This document shows, one piece after another, positions 54,030-62,934 of a stretch of DNA of 64,000 nt. Within the stretch, counting starts at the first letter, position 1; the number at the start of each line of letters is the position of its first letter. The notes beneath the pieces were generated by a model. That model ran no database searches, was not told the origin of the DNA, and saw only the letters and a program-made list of their open reading frames with translations. The stretch spans positions 1,825,501 to 1,889,500 of the forward strand of contig NZ_CP162414.1 in the NCBI RefSeq assembly GCF_040932005.1. Reading direction: 5' to 3'. The stretch is from Aestuariibius sp. HNIBRBA575 (GTDB lineage: Bacteria; Pseudomonadota; Alphaproteobacteria; Rhodobacterales; Rhodobacteraceae). The position numbers and the translations under genes were made by a program.

Positions 54030-54065
54030 TGCTGCACTTGCAAAGCTATGCTGCGAGTGCAAAGC
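54029..54065. repeat. Tandem 18-bp direct repeat upstream of the small DUF1127-like gene
   Basis: ATGCTGCACTTGCAAAGC and ATGCTGCGAGTGCAAAGC (15 of 18 identical) follow each other with one base between, starting at the dsbA-like stop codon. The two can also pair in part (GCACTTGC with GCGAGTGC). It may be a regulator site for the gene at 54155. Confidence 0.6.
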
Positions 54066-54154
54066 GGGCTTGCTGAAACATGCGTTGTGGCCATAGGATC
54101 AAAGCCTTAGCTTCATAACCAAGGGAGGCGATTAAGCCTTTAGGAGTTATGACA

Positions 54155-54376
54155 ATGGCCGCAACTGACACACACACAGCACACATTTCCATCTTTGACA
54201 TCCTGACAGCGCCGTTTCGCGCAATTGGGAACGCCATCATGTATCTGTCCGAAAACAACAGCCGCGTAAAAGAAGTTGAGCGTCTGCAAAACCTGAGCGA
54301 CGACAAGCTTGCGAAAATGGGTCTGGAACGCAGCGACATCGTTGCCCATGTTTTCCGCGCACACATGTACATCTGA
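54155..54376 (+). CDS. Small DUF1127-like protein (73 aa)
   Basis: A 73-residue protein with a basic helical C-terminal half: LSENNSRVKEVERLQNLSDDKLAKMGLERSDI. The LSDDKLAKMGL segment is the conserved heart of DUF1127/YjiS proteins. The function of such proteins is mostly unknown. TAGGAG suits the ATG at 54155 (8-bp spacing) better than the one at 54149. The upstream region has a tandem 18-bp repeat and the downstream region a terminator, so it is its own unit. Confidence 0.78.
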   Translation: MAATDTHTAHISIFDILTAPFRAIGNAIMYLSENNSRVKEVERLQNLSDDKLAKMGLERSDIVAHVFRAHMYI

Positions 54377-54382
54377 TAGTTC

Positions 54383-54411
54383 AGGCTGGGTTGATATTGT
54401 TCCCAGCCTTT
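54383..54411. terminator. Terminator between the small gene and ispG
   Basis: AGGCTGGG and CCCAGCCT form a perfect 8-bp stem around an 11-nt loop, with TTG on one side. Lying between convergent genes, it could serve both directions; T tracts are short. Confidence 0.7.
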
Positions 54412-54427
54412 GAACCAGCACTCAGTG

Positions 54428-55543
54428 TTATTCCGACGAAGCGGCCTCAATCAGGGCCGCTTTTTTCTCGACCTCTTCGATGATGTGTTCCACCATCTGA
54501 TCGTTGGACATTTTGTGGCTGGCTTTGCCTGCCAGATAGACCATCCCGTGCCCGGCCCCGCCACCGGTAAAGCCGACATCGGTCATCAATGCTTCGCCCG
54601 GACCATTGACCACGCAGCCGATGATCGACAGCGACATTGGCGTTTTGATATGTTCCAAACGCTGTTCCAAGGTTTCCACAGTTTTGATCACATCAAACCC
54701 CTGCCGAGCACAGCTGGGGCAAGAAATGATATTCACACCTCGATGCCGCAATCCCAGGCTTTTGAGCATTTCAAAGCCGACTTTGACCTCTTCGACGGGA
54801 TCAGCAGAGAGGCTCACGCGGATTGTATCGCCAATCCCGGCCCATAACAGATTGCCCATGCCAATCGCGGATTTGATTGTGCCGGATGTTAGTCCCCCCG
54901 CCTCGGTGATCCCCAGATGGATCGGCGCATCGGTGGCTTCGGCCAGTTTTTGATAGGCCGCGGTCGCCATAAAGATATCAGATGCTTTGACGCTGATCTT
55001 AAATTCATGAAAGTCATGGTCCTGAAGGATTTTGATATGGTCCATCCCGCTTTCGACCATCGCATCCGGGGTCGGTTCGCCATATTTATCCAGCAGATGT
55101 TTTTCCAATGATCCGGCATTGACGCCAATTCGGATGGAACATCCATGATCGCGCGCGGCATTGATGACGTCTTTGACCCGTTCGGGGCTGCCAATATTGC
55201 CGGGATTGATCCGCAAACAGGCCGCGCCTGCCTGCGCCGCTTCGATCCCACGTTTATAGTGAAAATGGATATCCGCGACGATCGGAACGGGGCTGGCTTT
55301 GACAATGTCCTTAAGGGCGGTGGACGATTCCACATCCGGCACAGACACACGGACAATATCCGCGCCCACATCCGCGGCCGCCTGAACCTGTGCAACCGTT
55401 GCGGCCACGTCGGTGGTCAATGTGTTGGTCATCGTCTGAACCGAAATTGGGGCATCCCCCCCAACTGGCACATTCCCCACCATGATCTGGCGGCTTTCAC
55501 GGCGATAAATATTGCGCCACGGACGAATTGAGTTCAACGACAT
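54428..55543 (-). CDS. ispG: 4-hydroxy-3-methylbut-2-en-1-yl diphosphate synthase
   Basis: A 371-residue IspG (GcpE), the [4Fe-4S] enzyme converting MEcPP to HMBPP in the MEP isoprenoid pathway. The ligand cysteines are in SCPSCARQ and [12 protein letters not shown] start at the ATG at 55543 ([15 protein letters not shown]), preceded by AAGGG; the frame's 55609 ATG adds 22 unconserved residues. The gene follows rodZ on the same strand (96 bp), the same order as in E. coli (rodZ-ispG). Confidence 0.97.
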   Translation of the reverse strand: MSLNSIRPWRNIYRRESRQIMVGNVPVGGDAPISVQTMTNTLTTDVAATVAQVQAAADVGADIVRVSVPDVESSTALKDIVKASPVPIVADIHFHYKRGIEAAQAGAACLRINPGNIGSPERVKDVINAARDHGCSIRIGVNAGSLEKHLLDKYGEPTPDAMVESGMDHIKILQDHDFHEFKISVKASDIFMATAAYQKLAEATDAPIHLGITEAGGLTSGTIKSAIGMGNLLWAGIGDTIRVSLSADPVEEVKVGFEMLKSLGLRHRGVNIISCPSCARQGFDVIKTVETLEQRLEHIKTPMSLSIIGCVVNGPGEALMTDVGFTGGGAGHGMVYLAGKASHKMSNDQMVEHIIEEVEKKAALIEAASSE

Positions 55544-55639
55544 CAGGCAACCCTTTGCGATCTGCGATACGCAACATCTAGGCCGATTAAGCCCGAGGAA
55601 CAACGACACATTTTTAGGATTTATTGTGCAAATGCGCGC

Positions 55640-56863
55640 TTATTGCGCCAGTTGCAATTCCGCCGTGCGCACGGCCTCTTGTAATTCGCGATCCGCCGCA
55701 ATATCCGCCGCCGCGTAATTCTGCGTGACGTTATCCGCAGACAAAGCCACGTTCGACGACACCTGCCCCCGCGGGCCAACCGGGCCATAAGCCGCGCCAT
55801 TTACAGCGAAAAACACCGCGCCAGATTCACCGATCCGCAAGGTTGCCGGGTCTTCTGTTTTGGGGACGATATAGGTGTCACCGGCATTCATTGTTGCCTC
55901 AAAGATCACCGCACCATCGGCCGCACGGACCCGGACCCAAGCCGGACGCACAGCAATCAATGCCACTTCTGGGGCAGGCCCTTCGGTGACGATAACGCTG
56001 TTCAGGTCCGTCGCCGGCGCTTCGTTGATGGCCAGTGTGACGGCATCGTTTACCGCATCCGTTACAGGATGTTCATCCGACAGAACCCCGAGCGATCCGG
56101 GGTGCAAACTGGCAATTGGCGCATCCCGAGCCACCATGACCGGCGTGTCCAAAGCCTGTGGACGATATAACCGATCCAATGCTTCTGAGGATGGGGCAGT
56201 GAACGTATTGGTAACTTGGTCCGGGGACGCAGATTGTGGGGTCAGCCCCCCACCAGCCAGCGGATCAACCTGCAATTCAGACACAACGGTTGGGGTCTGT
56301 TCAACCGGGGCAAATTGCACACGCTGTACCTCTTGCAACACGGAATAGCCGCCGTAGCCCAGCCCACCGATCAAAGCCACCAGAACCAGCACCGAACCAA
56401 TGGCCCGGGGTTCAATATTGGCCATAAACGCATCCCCGGCCGGTACAAACGGTGTCGCCGGTGAGGAAAAAATGTCATTGCCTTTGGATTGGTTCAGCCG
56501 ATCGTCACGTGACGGTTTCGCGCTGGATGCTTCGGCGGACATACCATGTGCCGTTGCAAATCCGCTTTCGGCGCAAAAGGTATCAAATGCCCAATCAGGA
56601 TCCATATTCAGATAGCGCGCATAAGACCGCACATAACCGGCAATAAATCCGGGTGTGTCAAAAGCAGTGGGATCGCAATTCTCAATCGCGGCGACATAGG
56701 CCGCCTTGATTTTCAGTTCGCGTTGAACATCCAACAGGGATTTGCCCATTGTCGCACGTTCACCACGTAGCGTATCGCCCAAACGCAATTCGAACGCATC
56801 GAACCCCGTCTGAGGTTCAGCGTCTTGAACCGGTTTGTCGCGCCAAAAGCTTCGACCGATCAT
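55640..56863 (-). CDS. rodZ: RodZ-like HTH and DUF4115 membrane protein
   Basis: A 407-residue bitopic protein. The N-terminal Xre-type HTH (about residues 25-95; LGDTLRGERATMGKSLLDVQ) is cytoplasmic. A membrane helix follows (about 155-175; GSVLVLVALIGGLGYGGYSV). The periplasmic end carries a DUF4115 beta-domain (WVRVRAADGAVIFEATMNAG). This is RodZ, which links MreB filaments to the wall machinery. The start at 56863 is preceded by GGGAC; the 56896 ATG is an alternative. It lies upstream of ispG and downstream of hemA, all on one strand. Confidence 0.88.
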   Translation of the reverse strand: MIGRSFWRDKPVQDAEPQTGFDAFELRLGDTLRGERATMGKSLLDVQRELKIKAAYVAAIENCDPTAFDTPGFIAGYVRSYARYLNMDPDWAFDTFCAESGFATAHGMSAEASSAKPSRDDRLNQSKGNDIFSSPATPFVPAGDAFMANIEPRAIGSVLVLVALIGGLGYGGYSVLQEVQRVQFAPVEQTPTVVSELQVDPLAGGGLTPQSASPDQVTNTFTAPSSEALDRLYRPQALDTPVMVARDAPIASLHPGSLGVLSDEHPVTDAVNDAVTLAINEAPATDLNSVIVTEGPAPEVALIAVRPAWVRVRAADGAVIFEATMNAGDTYIVPKTEDPATLRIGESGAVFFAVNGAAYGPVGPRGQVSSNVALSADNVTQNYAAADIAADRELQEAVRTAELQLAQ

Positions 56864-56976
56864 GACAATGTCCCGTTTGCTCTTTGCCCCGAACATAGCC
56901 CAATCGATTCGTGATTTTGGCTATGGATGAATCTTAAATATCACAGGATCTTGTATCGTGCATCATTAGAACCGGG

Positions 56977-58200
56977 TTAACCGGCCAATTCGGCACGATT
57001 CAGCGCACAATGGGACCACAACGCGTCCAAGGCCGTGATCAATGCATCCATTTCACGCGGACCGTGCACAGGCGACGGGGTAAACCGTAGACGTTCAGTG
57101 CCGCGTGGAACGGTCGGGAAATTGATCGGCTGCACGTATATTCCGTGATCTTCCAACAGCATATCAGACAGTTTTTTGGTGTGAACCGGATCGCCCACAA
57201 TCAGCGGAACGATGTGGCTGCCATGGTCAATAATCGGCAATCCCAGCCCTTTGAGACGGGTTTTCAAGATTTTTGCCTGCGTTTGATGGGTTTCACGCAA
57301 GGCAGAATCAGTTTTCAGATGTGCAACTGACGCTGCCGCCCCAGCCGCCACCGCAGGGGGCAAAGAGGTGGTGAAAATGAAGCCCGGCGCATAGGACCGG
57401 ATCGCGTCACACAATTTGGCAGAGGCTGCGATATAGCCGCCCATAACTCCAAACGCTTTGGCCAATGTGCCGTTGATGATGTCCAAACGATGCATCAGGC
57501 GATCCCGTTCAGCAACACCTGCACCACGTGGCCCATACATGCCCACGGCGTGGACTTCGTCGATATAGGTCAGCGCGCCAAATTCATCGGCCAGATCGCA
57601 AATTTCTTCGATCGGGCCAAAGTCACCATCCATTGAATAGACGGATTCAAACGCAATCAGCTTGGGGGCTTTGGGATCATCTGCGGCCATCAATTCACGC
57701 AGATGCGCCACATCGTTATGCCGGAAAATACGTTTGGAGCCCCCATTGCGGCGCACCCCTTCGATCATGGATGCATGGTTCAGCGCATCCGAATAAATAA
57801 TCAACCCTGGGAACAACTTAGGCAGCGTACTTAATGTGGCATCATTGGCAATATAGGCGCTGGTAAACAGCAGCGCGGCCTCTTTGCCATGCAGGTCAGC
57901 CAGCTCTGCTTCGAGCTGTTTGTGATAAACAGTTGTGCCGGAAATATTGCGTGTTCCGCCCGATCCCGCACCCGCGGCATCAACGGCTTCGTGCATGGCG
58001 TTTAGAACAACCGGATGTTGCCCCATGCCCAGATAATCATTGCCGCACCACACGGTGACGGGTTTTTCCGTGCCGTCCTCACGACGCCAAGTCGCATGAG
58101 GGAAATGACCGCGCTGACGCTCGATGTCGATAAAAGTCCGGTACCGGCCTTCCTCGTGAAGCCGACCAAGCGCTTCATCCAGCTTTGCATTATAGTCCAC
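56977..58200 (-). CDS. hemA: 5-aminolevulinate synthase
   Basis: A 407-residue PLP enzyme that condenses glycine with succinyl-CoA to 5-aminolevulinate, the first step of haem and bacteriochlorophyll synthesis in alphaproteobacteria. Characteristic blocks are [41 protein letters not shown] and the PLP Lys in [14 protein letters not shown]. The start is a GTG at 58200: GGGAAG lies ahead of it and the family begins (M)[10 protein letters not shown]. Earlier in-frame codons add a 39-residue leader that is not conserved. An exact FnrL-type box lies 183 bp upstream, so oxygen control is likely. Confidence 0.97.
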   Translation of the reverse strand: MDYNAKLDEALGRLHEEGRYRTFIDIERQRGHFPHATWRREDGTEKPVTVWCGNDYLGMGQHPVVLNAMHEAVDAAGAGSGGTRNISGTTVYHKQLEAELADLHGKEAALLFTSAYIANDATLSTLPKLFPGLIIYSDALNHASMIEGVRRNGGSKRIFRHNDVAHLRELMAADDPKAPKLIAFESVYSMDGDFGPIEEICDLADEFGALTYIDEVHAVGMYGPRGAGVAERDRLMHRLDIINGTLAKAFGVMGGYIAASAKLCDAIRSYAPGFIFTTSLPPAVAAGAAASVAHLKTDSALRETHQTQAKILKTRLKGLGLPIIDHGSHIVPLIVGDPVHTKKLSDMLLEDHGIYVQPINFPTVPRGTERLRFTPSPVHGPREMDALITALDALWSHCALNRAELAG

Positions 58201-58382
58201 GGATCTTCCCTTCTCTTGTCGGCACGCCCGTTTTTCGTCTGGTTCATTTCCATCCAATTTACACTCAACGTTATGAATGCGGACCGGGCGCAAATTTCGG
58301 ACGACAGGCTTATACATGTGCAGGCACTTTTCTATCAGTCAATACGACACTGGACAACTCTCATCCGATGCCTAAGGTCGCC

Positions 58383-58396
58383 TTGATTTGGATCAA
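58383..58396. promoter_or_regulatory. Perfect FNR/FnrL box between hemA and the M20 peptidase gene
   Basis: TTGAT-TTGG-ATCAA matches the FNR consensus TTGAT-N4-ATCAA exactly. It lies 10 bp before the M20 peptidase start (overlapping the AAGGAG ribosome site) and 183 bp before the hemA start. FnrL control of hemA is known in Rhodobacter; which gene this box serves is not certain. Confidence 0.78.
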
Positions 58397-58406
58397 GGAG
58401 AAATGA

Positions 58407-59795
58407 ATGTCACTGGAAAAAGTGCTGGCGCGGATTGACGAAACAATTGACGACGCAACCGATAGGCTATTGAATTTCCTCAGGATTCAATCAATTTCGA
58501 CCGATCCCGCATACAAAGATGATTGTGATCAAGCCGCCGATTGGCTGGTGGAAGAATTAACCAATCTTGGTTTTGACGCGTCCAAACGTCCCACCAAAGG
58601 TCATCCTATGGTGGTCGCACATTCCGGTCATGACGCCGATACGAAACCAAATCTATTGTTTTACGGTCATTATGACGTGCAACCCGTCGATCCGTTGGAA
58701 TTGTGGGACAGCCCCCCGTTTGAACCGATCATTACTGATTCCCCCCATGGGAAAATCATTCAGGGCCGCGGATCATCCGATGACAAAGGCCAGTTGATGA
58801 CATTTGTCGAAGCCTGCCGCGCCTGGAAACATGTCACCGGGACCCTGCCCACCAAAGTTACGTTCTTCTTTGAAGGCGAAGAAGAAAGCGGATCACCGTC
58901 CCTGATTCCATTCCTGAACGAAAACAAAGCTGAGCTAAGCTGTGACATCGCGCTGATTTGTGACACCGGTATGGTCAGCCGGGGCGTGCCATCGATCACC
59001 ACCCAGCTGCGCGGCATGCTCAAAGAGGAATTCACCCTGCACGGGCCGAAAATGGATCTCCATTCGGGACTGTATGGTGGCCCTGCCCTGAACCCGCTGC
59101 GCGAAATGTCCCGCATCATTGCCTCACTTTATGACGAAGAAACCGGCGCTGTGACCGTGCCCGGGTTTTATGATGGGGTCAGCGAAACCTCTGACGAGAT
59201 AAAACAACTTTGGGCGGGCTGCGGGTTCGACGAAGCGGCCTATCTGGGCAATGCCGGCTTAACCCAGCCTCATGGCGAAAAGGATCGCACGACGTTGGAA
59301 CAGGTCTGGTCGCGCCCAACCTTGGAAATTAACGGTCTGTGGGGCGGATATAACGGTGCAGGGTCCAAAACCGTCATCCCAGCCGAGGCCCATTGCAAAA
59401 TCACTTGCCGTTTGGTGGGCGACATGGACCCGGATGCGCTGCAAAAATCGTTGCGCGCCCATATCACGGCACAGCTAAAACCAGACTGCACCATCGAATG
59501 GGACAGTGACAAAGAAGGGTCGCGCGGGTCCGTCATGGACGTCACACAGGCTGAATTTGTTGCGGCACGTCAGGCCCTTAGCGACGAATGGGACCGCGAA
59601 GCCGTGTTCATCGGCACCGGGGGATCGATCCCTATCGCAGGGTTCTTTAAATCCATTCTGGACATGGAAAGCATGATGATCGGCTTTGGTCATGACGACG
59701 ATCGCATCCATTCTCCGAACGAAAAATACGACATGGAAAGCTTCCACAAAGGCATTCGGTCATGGGCACGGGTGTTACAATCCTTGGCTAAATAA
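58407..59795 (+). CDS. M20-family dipeptidase
   Basis: A 462-residue zinc peptidase of the M20 (CNDP/ArgE-like) family. The metal motifs FYGHYDVQPVDP, GRGSSDDKGQ and EGEEESGSPS are in order, followed by the lid domain. It should cleave small peptides; the specificity is unknown. The ATG at 58407 has AAGGAG six bases upstream; an ATG at 58403 is out of frame. It is divergent from hemA and its leader overlaps the FnrL box. A terminator follows. Confidence 0.93.
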   Translation: MSLEKVLARIDETIDDATDRLLNFLRIQSISTDPAYKDDCDQAADWLVEELTNLGFDASKRPTKGHPMVVAHSGHDADTKPNLLFYGHYDVQPVDPLELWDSPPFEPIITDSPHGKIIQGRGSSDDKGQLMTFVEACRAWKHVTGTLPTKVTFFFEGEEESGSPSLIPFLNENKAELSCDIALICDTGMVSRGVPSITTQLRGMLKEEFTLHGPKMDLHSGLYGGPALNPLREMSRIIASLYDEETGAVTVPGFYDGVSETSDEIKQLWAGCGFDEAAYLGNAGLTQPHGEKDRTTLEQVWSRPTLEINGLWGGYNGAGSKTVIPAEAHCKITCRLVGDMDPDALQKSLRAHITAQLKPDCTIEWDSDKEGSRGSVMDVTQAEFVAARQALSDEWDREAVFIGTGGSIPIAGFFKSILDMESMMIGFGHDDDRIHSPNEKYDMESFHKGIRSWARVLQSLAK

Positions 59796-59803
59796 CATCC
59801 CAG

Positions 59804-59833
59804 AACGCTCGGTTCATTGACCGGGCGTTTTTT
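59804..59833 (+). terminator. Terminator after the M20 peptidase
   Basis: AACGCTCGGT and ACCGGGCGTT form a 10-bp stem (one wobble) with a TCATTG loop and a T tract, 9 bp after the stop. Confidence 0.87.
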
Positions 59834-59850
59834 CAGCGATTGGATCAATC

Positions 59851-61176
59851 ATGGTTATACGACAATTTTTACGCTGGGCGCTTCGGGGGGCTCTGTTATT
59901 TTTCGCCGCATTTGCAGTGACTTGGCCATTCTTTGGCCCGGATCGCAACATGCGCGGCATTTGGATGACCCAGGGCTATGGCTACATTTTAGATATCGGG
60001 CGTTTCCAAATTGACCTTTATCAACACAGCGATGCGCATTGCCTGATCGAAGGCAAAGTTCCGGCCCATTCGGTCATGATGTCCGTTTTGGCGGGCTACC
60101 AATTTGAGGCGTCACAGACCGAATTAGTCGCCCGCGTCGAGGGGGCCGTTAACCCAATTCGCGCGGATCGAATTGACGCTCTGCCCCCGCTATGCGCAGA
60201 GGGTACAACCCCAATTCCGGGTTCTAGCTTTGCCAATTATCACGCCTTCTGGACCATTTTTGATCAGCATTATCCGTTTTTTGCGCTTCACAATGTAGAT
60301 TGGAACGACCGACAGGCCCAATTGGCCCCGTCTGATCAGGAACCCCTTACCAATGACGCGCTCTGGGATCGAATGGTCCAATCCATCAAAGGACTGGATG
60401 ACGGGCATACCTATATTTATCGCCCCGATGCCGGGATTGGTTACAGCCCCGCCAATGACGTTCCCTGGGAAGAAGACCTGCCCGCATTCCGTGATCTGCA
60501 AATTGCGCGTGGATTGACTGACATCCCCAATACAGGCCTGTCATTTACGATTCTGGACGGCAATATTGGCTATGTTTTGCTGCGCCATATGGAAACCAAA
60601 TCAAACATTCTGAACACCAGCACCGGTGTTGCAAACAGCGGCTTTGGCCAGATCGCAGATGCCCTACAAGACACCAAAGCAATCATCTTGGACAATCGGT
60701 TTAACCCGGGTGGTTCTGATGATATTTCCATGGCTTACGCGGCATTTTTTGCCGATGACACGGAACGCCTTGCCTTTAGTAAACGCACCCGTATGTCAGT
60801 TGGGTTTAGCGAAACCACCGAAATAATTTTGCGCCGCAATGCCGATACTGAAATCCATTTGGATCAGCCCGTTTATCTACTGAATTCCGAATTCACCGCC
60901 AGCGCTGCTGAAATTTTCACGATGGCCATTCAGGATTTGCCAAATGTCACCATTTTGGGGGAACCGACAGCCGGACACTTGTCGGATATTTTGGAAATGC
61001 GCCTGCCAAATGGATGGATCGTGGGTCTGTCGCATCAGATTTATTTGGATGGGCATAATGTAGGTTACGAAGGGTTGGGCGTGCCCCCTGATCAGGCGAT
61101 TGCCATGCCCACTGACGCCCTACGCAACGGTATGGACCCAATGATCGACGATCTTTTGGCCGAACTGCGCCCATAG
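59851..61176 (+). CDS. S41-family (C-terminal processing-like) serine peptidase
   Basis: A 441-residue exported or anchored protein with an N-terminal hydrophobic segment (about residues 8-27). A catalytic S41/tricorn-like core lies in its second half: the substrate strand AIILDNRFNPGG and the Ser in LLNSEFTASAAEIF. A preceding DDGHTYI motif is also family-like. I do not see a clear PDZ domain in the middle. No strong ribosome site precedes the ATG (GGATCAATC). It probably acts in the periplasm; the target is unknown. Confidence 0.85.
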   Translation: MVIRQFLRWALRGALLFFAAFAVTWPFFGPDRNMRGIWMTQGYGYILDIGRFQIDLYQHSDAHCLIEGKVPAHSVMMSVLAGYQFEASQTELVARVEGAVNPIRADRIDALPPLCAEGTTPIPGSSFANYHAFWTIFDQHYPFFALHNVDWNDRQAQLAPSDQEPLTNDALWDRMVQSIKGLDDGHTYIYRPDAGIGYSPANDVPWEEDLPAFRDLQIARGLTDIPNTGLSFTILDGNIGYVLLRHMETKSNILNTSTGVANSGFGQIADALQDTKAIILDNRFNPGGSDDISMAYAAFFADDTERLAFSKRTRMSVGFSETTEIILRRNADTEIHLDQPVYLLNSEFTASAAEIFTMAIQDLPNVTILGEPTAGHLSDILEMRLPNGWIVGLSHQIYLDGHNVGYEGLGVPPDQAIAMPTDALRNGMDPMIDDLLAELRP

Positions 61177-61293
61177 AACATGGCGGTGGCTGGGAAATGA
61201 TCAAAACCTCTCAGCCGCCGCATCCCTGCCTCTATTCCGCCGCTTTCAACGTTAACCATGTTGTAACAACTCAGGTGATCAAAAGAGGCAGAG

Positions 61294-61755
61294 ATGAGCG
61301 TCAAAGTCCAATCCACATTTAATGATCGGATCAAACGGATCAGCCGCAATCCGCATGCCCAGCCAGAAGATTTGGTTCAAATTGCAAAGCAAGCAAAACG
61401 CCCCTTGAAGATGAGCAAACGCTCTGGAAAAATCAAACCTATCAAACACTTATTTCAAGGTGCAATGTGGATGGCACCCGCCGCTTGCGCCCTAAAATTC
61501 AAATCTGAAATATTGTCACAGGCCCTAAAATTCGAAGAGGTTCAACCGTTTGAGGCGCAGATTACGCTTGCGCATACAGGTATTGTGGCAGCCTTTTTGA
61601 TCGGCTTTGCATTTACCCTGCGAAAATCCGGAACCGGGTTTTGGTTTGTGGTATTTGGTGCCATCGCAGCGATCCTAGCCACATTGGAACCTGAGGATGT
61701 CATGACCAAAGGCCAGGCGTTTTTGGACTATTTGCTAGCTTCAGAGGACGCCTAG
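61294..61755 (+). CDS. Small hypothetical membrane protein
   Basis: A 153-residue protein I do not recognise. The N-terminal 50 residues are soluble and basic (KRISRNPHAQPEDLVQIAKQ); two hydrophobic stretches follow at about 90-108 and 112-130. AGAGGCAG precedes the ATG. Just upstream, at 61252-61266, is TTAACCATGTTGTAA, one base off the CtrA box (TTAA-N7-TTAA). Two CATACG-type hairpins follow the stop. Confidence 0.72.
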   Translation: MSVKVQSTFNDRIKRISRNPHAQPEDLVQIAKQAKRPLKMSKRSGKIKPIKHLFQGAMWMAPAACALKFKSEILSQALKFEEVQPFEAQITLAHTGIVAAFLIGFAFTLRKSGTGFWFVVFGAIAAILATLEPEDVMTKGQAFLDYLLASEDA

Positions 61756-61759
61756 TTCC

Positions 61760-61775
61760 CATACGCTAACGTATG
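61760..61775. other. Hairpin CATACG-CTAA-CGTATG
   Basis: A perfect 6-bp stem with a CTAA loop begins 5 bp after the stop of the 61294 gene. There is no T tract. The sequence recalls the elements at 22044 and 61822, which share ATAC and GTAT arms. Confidence 0.45.
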
Positions 61776-61821
61776 CCCCACTTTGTTTGCTAAGAATTAC
61801 AATAATATCGCTGCCGAACAC

Positions 61822-61841
61822 GCCATACGCAATAGTATGGC
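61822..61841. other. Hairpin GCCATAC-GCAATA-GTATGGC
   Basis: A perfect 7-bp inverted repeat 46 bp after the preceding hairpin and 81 bp before the first tRNA-Asp gene. Without a T tract it is probably not a simple terminator; a protein-binding site is also possible. Confidence 0.45.
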
Positions 61842-61922
61842 ACGTTTGGCCAAGCACATTGCCGAACTCAGACATGATAGACATGCGACGTCAAATGCCA
61901 AATTCACAATTAGGGATGAAAG

Positions 61923-61999
61923 TGGCGCGGTTGACGGGACTCGAACCCGCGACCCCCGGCGTGACAGGCCGGTACTCTAACCAACTGAGCTACAACCGC
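61923..61999 (-). tRNA. tRNA-Asp (GTC), copy 1
   Basis: The minus strand folds as a full cloverleaf: acceptor GCGGTTG/CAACCGC, D-arm GCTCAGTTGGTTAGAGT, anticodon loop CTGTCAC with GTC, T-arm GCGGGTTCGAGTCCCGT, discriminator G and an encoded CCA (61923-61925). It is 77 nt with CCA. It is identical to the copy at 62052. Confidence 0.97.
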
Positions 62000-62051
62000 G
62001 CATATGTCTTTCGACGTGGTTCCCTTAACCCGGAACCGGGGCTGACAGTGA

Positions 62052-62128
62052 TGGCGCGGTTGACGGGACTCGAACCCGCGACCCCCGGCGTGACAGGCCG
62101 GTACTCTAACCAACTGAGCTACAACCGC
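62052..62128 (-). tRNA. tRNA-Asp (GTC), copy 2
   Basis: A sequence identical over 77 nt to the gene at 61923, including the CCA, separated from it by a 52-bp spacer. Both are on the same strand and probably co-transcribed. Confidence 0.97.
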
Positions 62129-62245
62129 CCACTGTCCGCTCTAATTTCATTCAAAGCGTGAGGGAGCTTCTATGTCCACGCCCGGGTGCCGTCAAGCGTC
62201 TTTGAACGAAAAACCATTCTTTTCTGTCGCAACTTAATTGAACGC

Positions 62246-62824
62246 TTAGTGAATGGTTTCCACACCGTCTTTTATCTCGATAACGCGGCCCTGCGGATGA
62301 TCCAGCGCCGCGATTTGATCGCGGTTCAATCCCATAAGGTGCCCACGCAGAACGGAAATTGTGATCCCGTGGGAAATTACGATGCTTGGTTTGCTTAACC
62401 CCGTTAGGAAATCGGCAGTACGGGCCTGCAGCTCCGCTTCGCTTTCACCATTTGGCGCCATCAGGAATCGATCATAAACACTGATCTCACCAGAAAAAAT
62501 TTCGGGGTTTTCGGCAACAACGTCGTCGCGTTGGCGCCCTTCCCAATCGCCGACACCGACCTCCATGATCCGTGGGTCATGGCGCACGGGCCACACCTGC
62601 CCGCGTAGCACCAAATTGGCCGTTTCAACCGCACGTCCCAACGGACTGCAGATCACTTCTGTCTCACTGCTGATGTGCAGCCGGGACAGGATCTCCCCCT
62701 GTCTCTTGGCTTGGACCCGCCCCAAATCCGTCAGATCAGAGTTCAACTGCCCCTGCATACGGCCTTGGGCATTCCACAGTGTCTGACCATGACGCAGTAA
62801 ATAGATCGGAGGGTATGCTGACAT
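62246..62824 (-). CDS. Histidine phosphatase family protein
   Basis: A 192-residue phosphatase of the phosphoglycerate mutase-like superfamily. The catalytic RHGQT motif is at residues 11-15, and the second His is in IVISHGITISV near residue 150. It probably removes phosphate from small molecules; the exact substrate is not evident. It is on the same strand as the tRNA-Asp genes and upstream of them. Confidence 0.9.
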   Translation of the reverse strand: MSAYPPIYLLRHGQTLWNAQGRMQGQLNSDLTDLGRVQAKRQGEILSRLHISSETEVICSPLGRAVETANLVLRGQVWPVRHDPRIMEVGVGDWEGRQRDDVVAENPEIFSGEISVYDRFLMAPNGESEAELQARTADFLTGLSKPSIVISHGITISVLRGHLMGLNRDQIAALDHPQGRVIEIKDGVETIH

Positions 62825-62934
62825 TATGAGGGCTCCTGCCTGTTTCCCTCAATGCTTGGCAGGCAACGGATGGTCATTCAACCAATAAGCGAGCCGCAAC
62901 CTACCACCTGATTAACATTTGATCATCTACCGCG

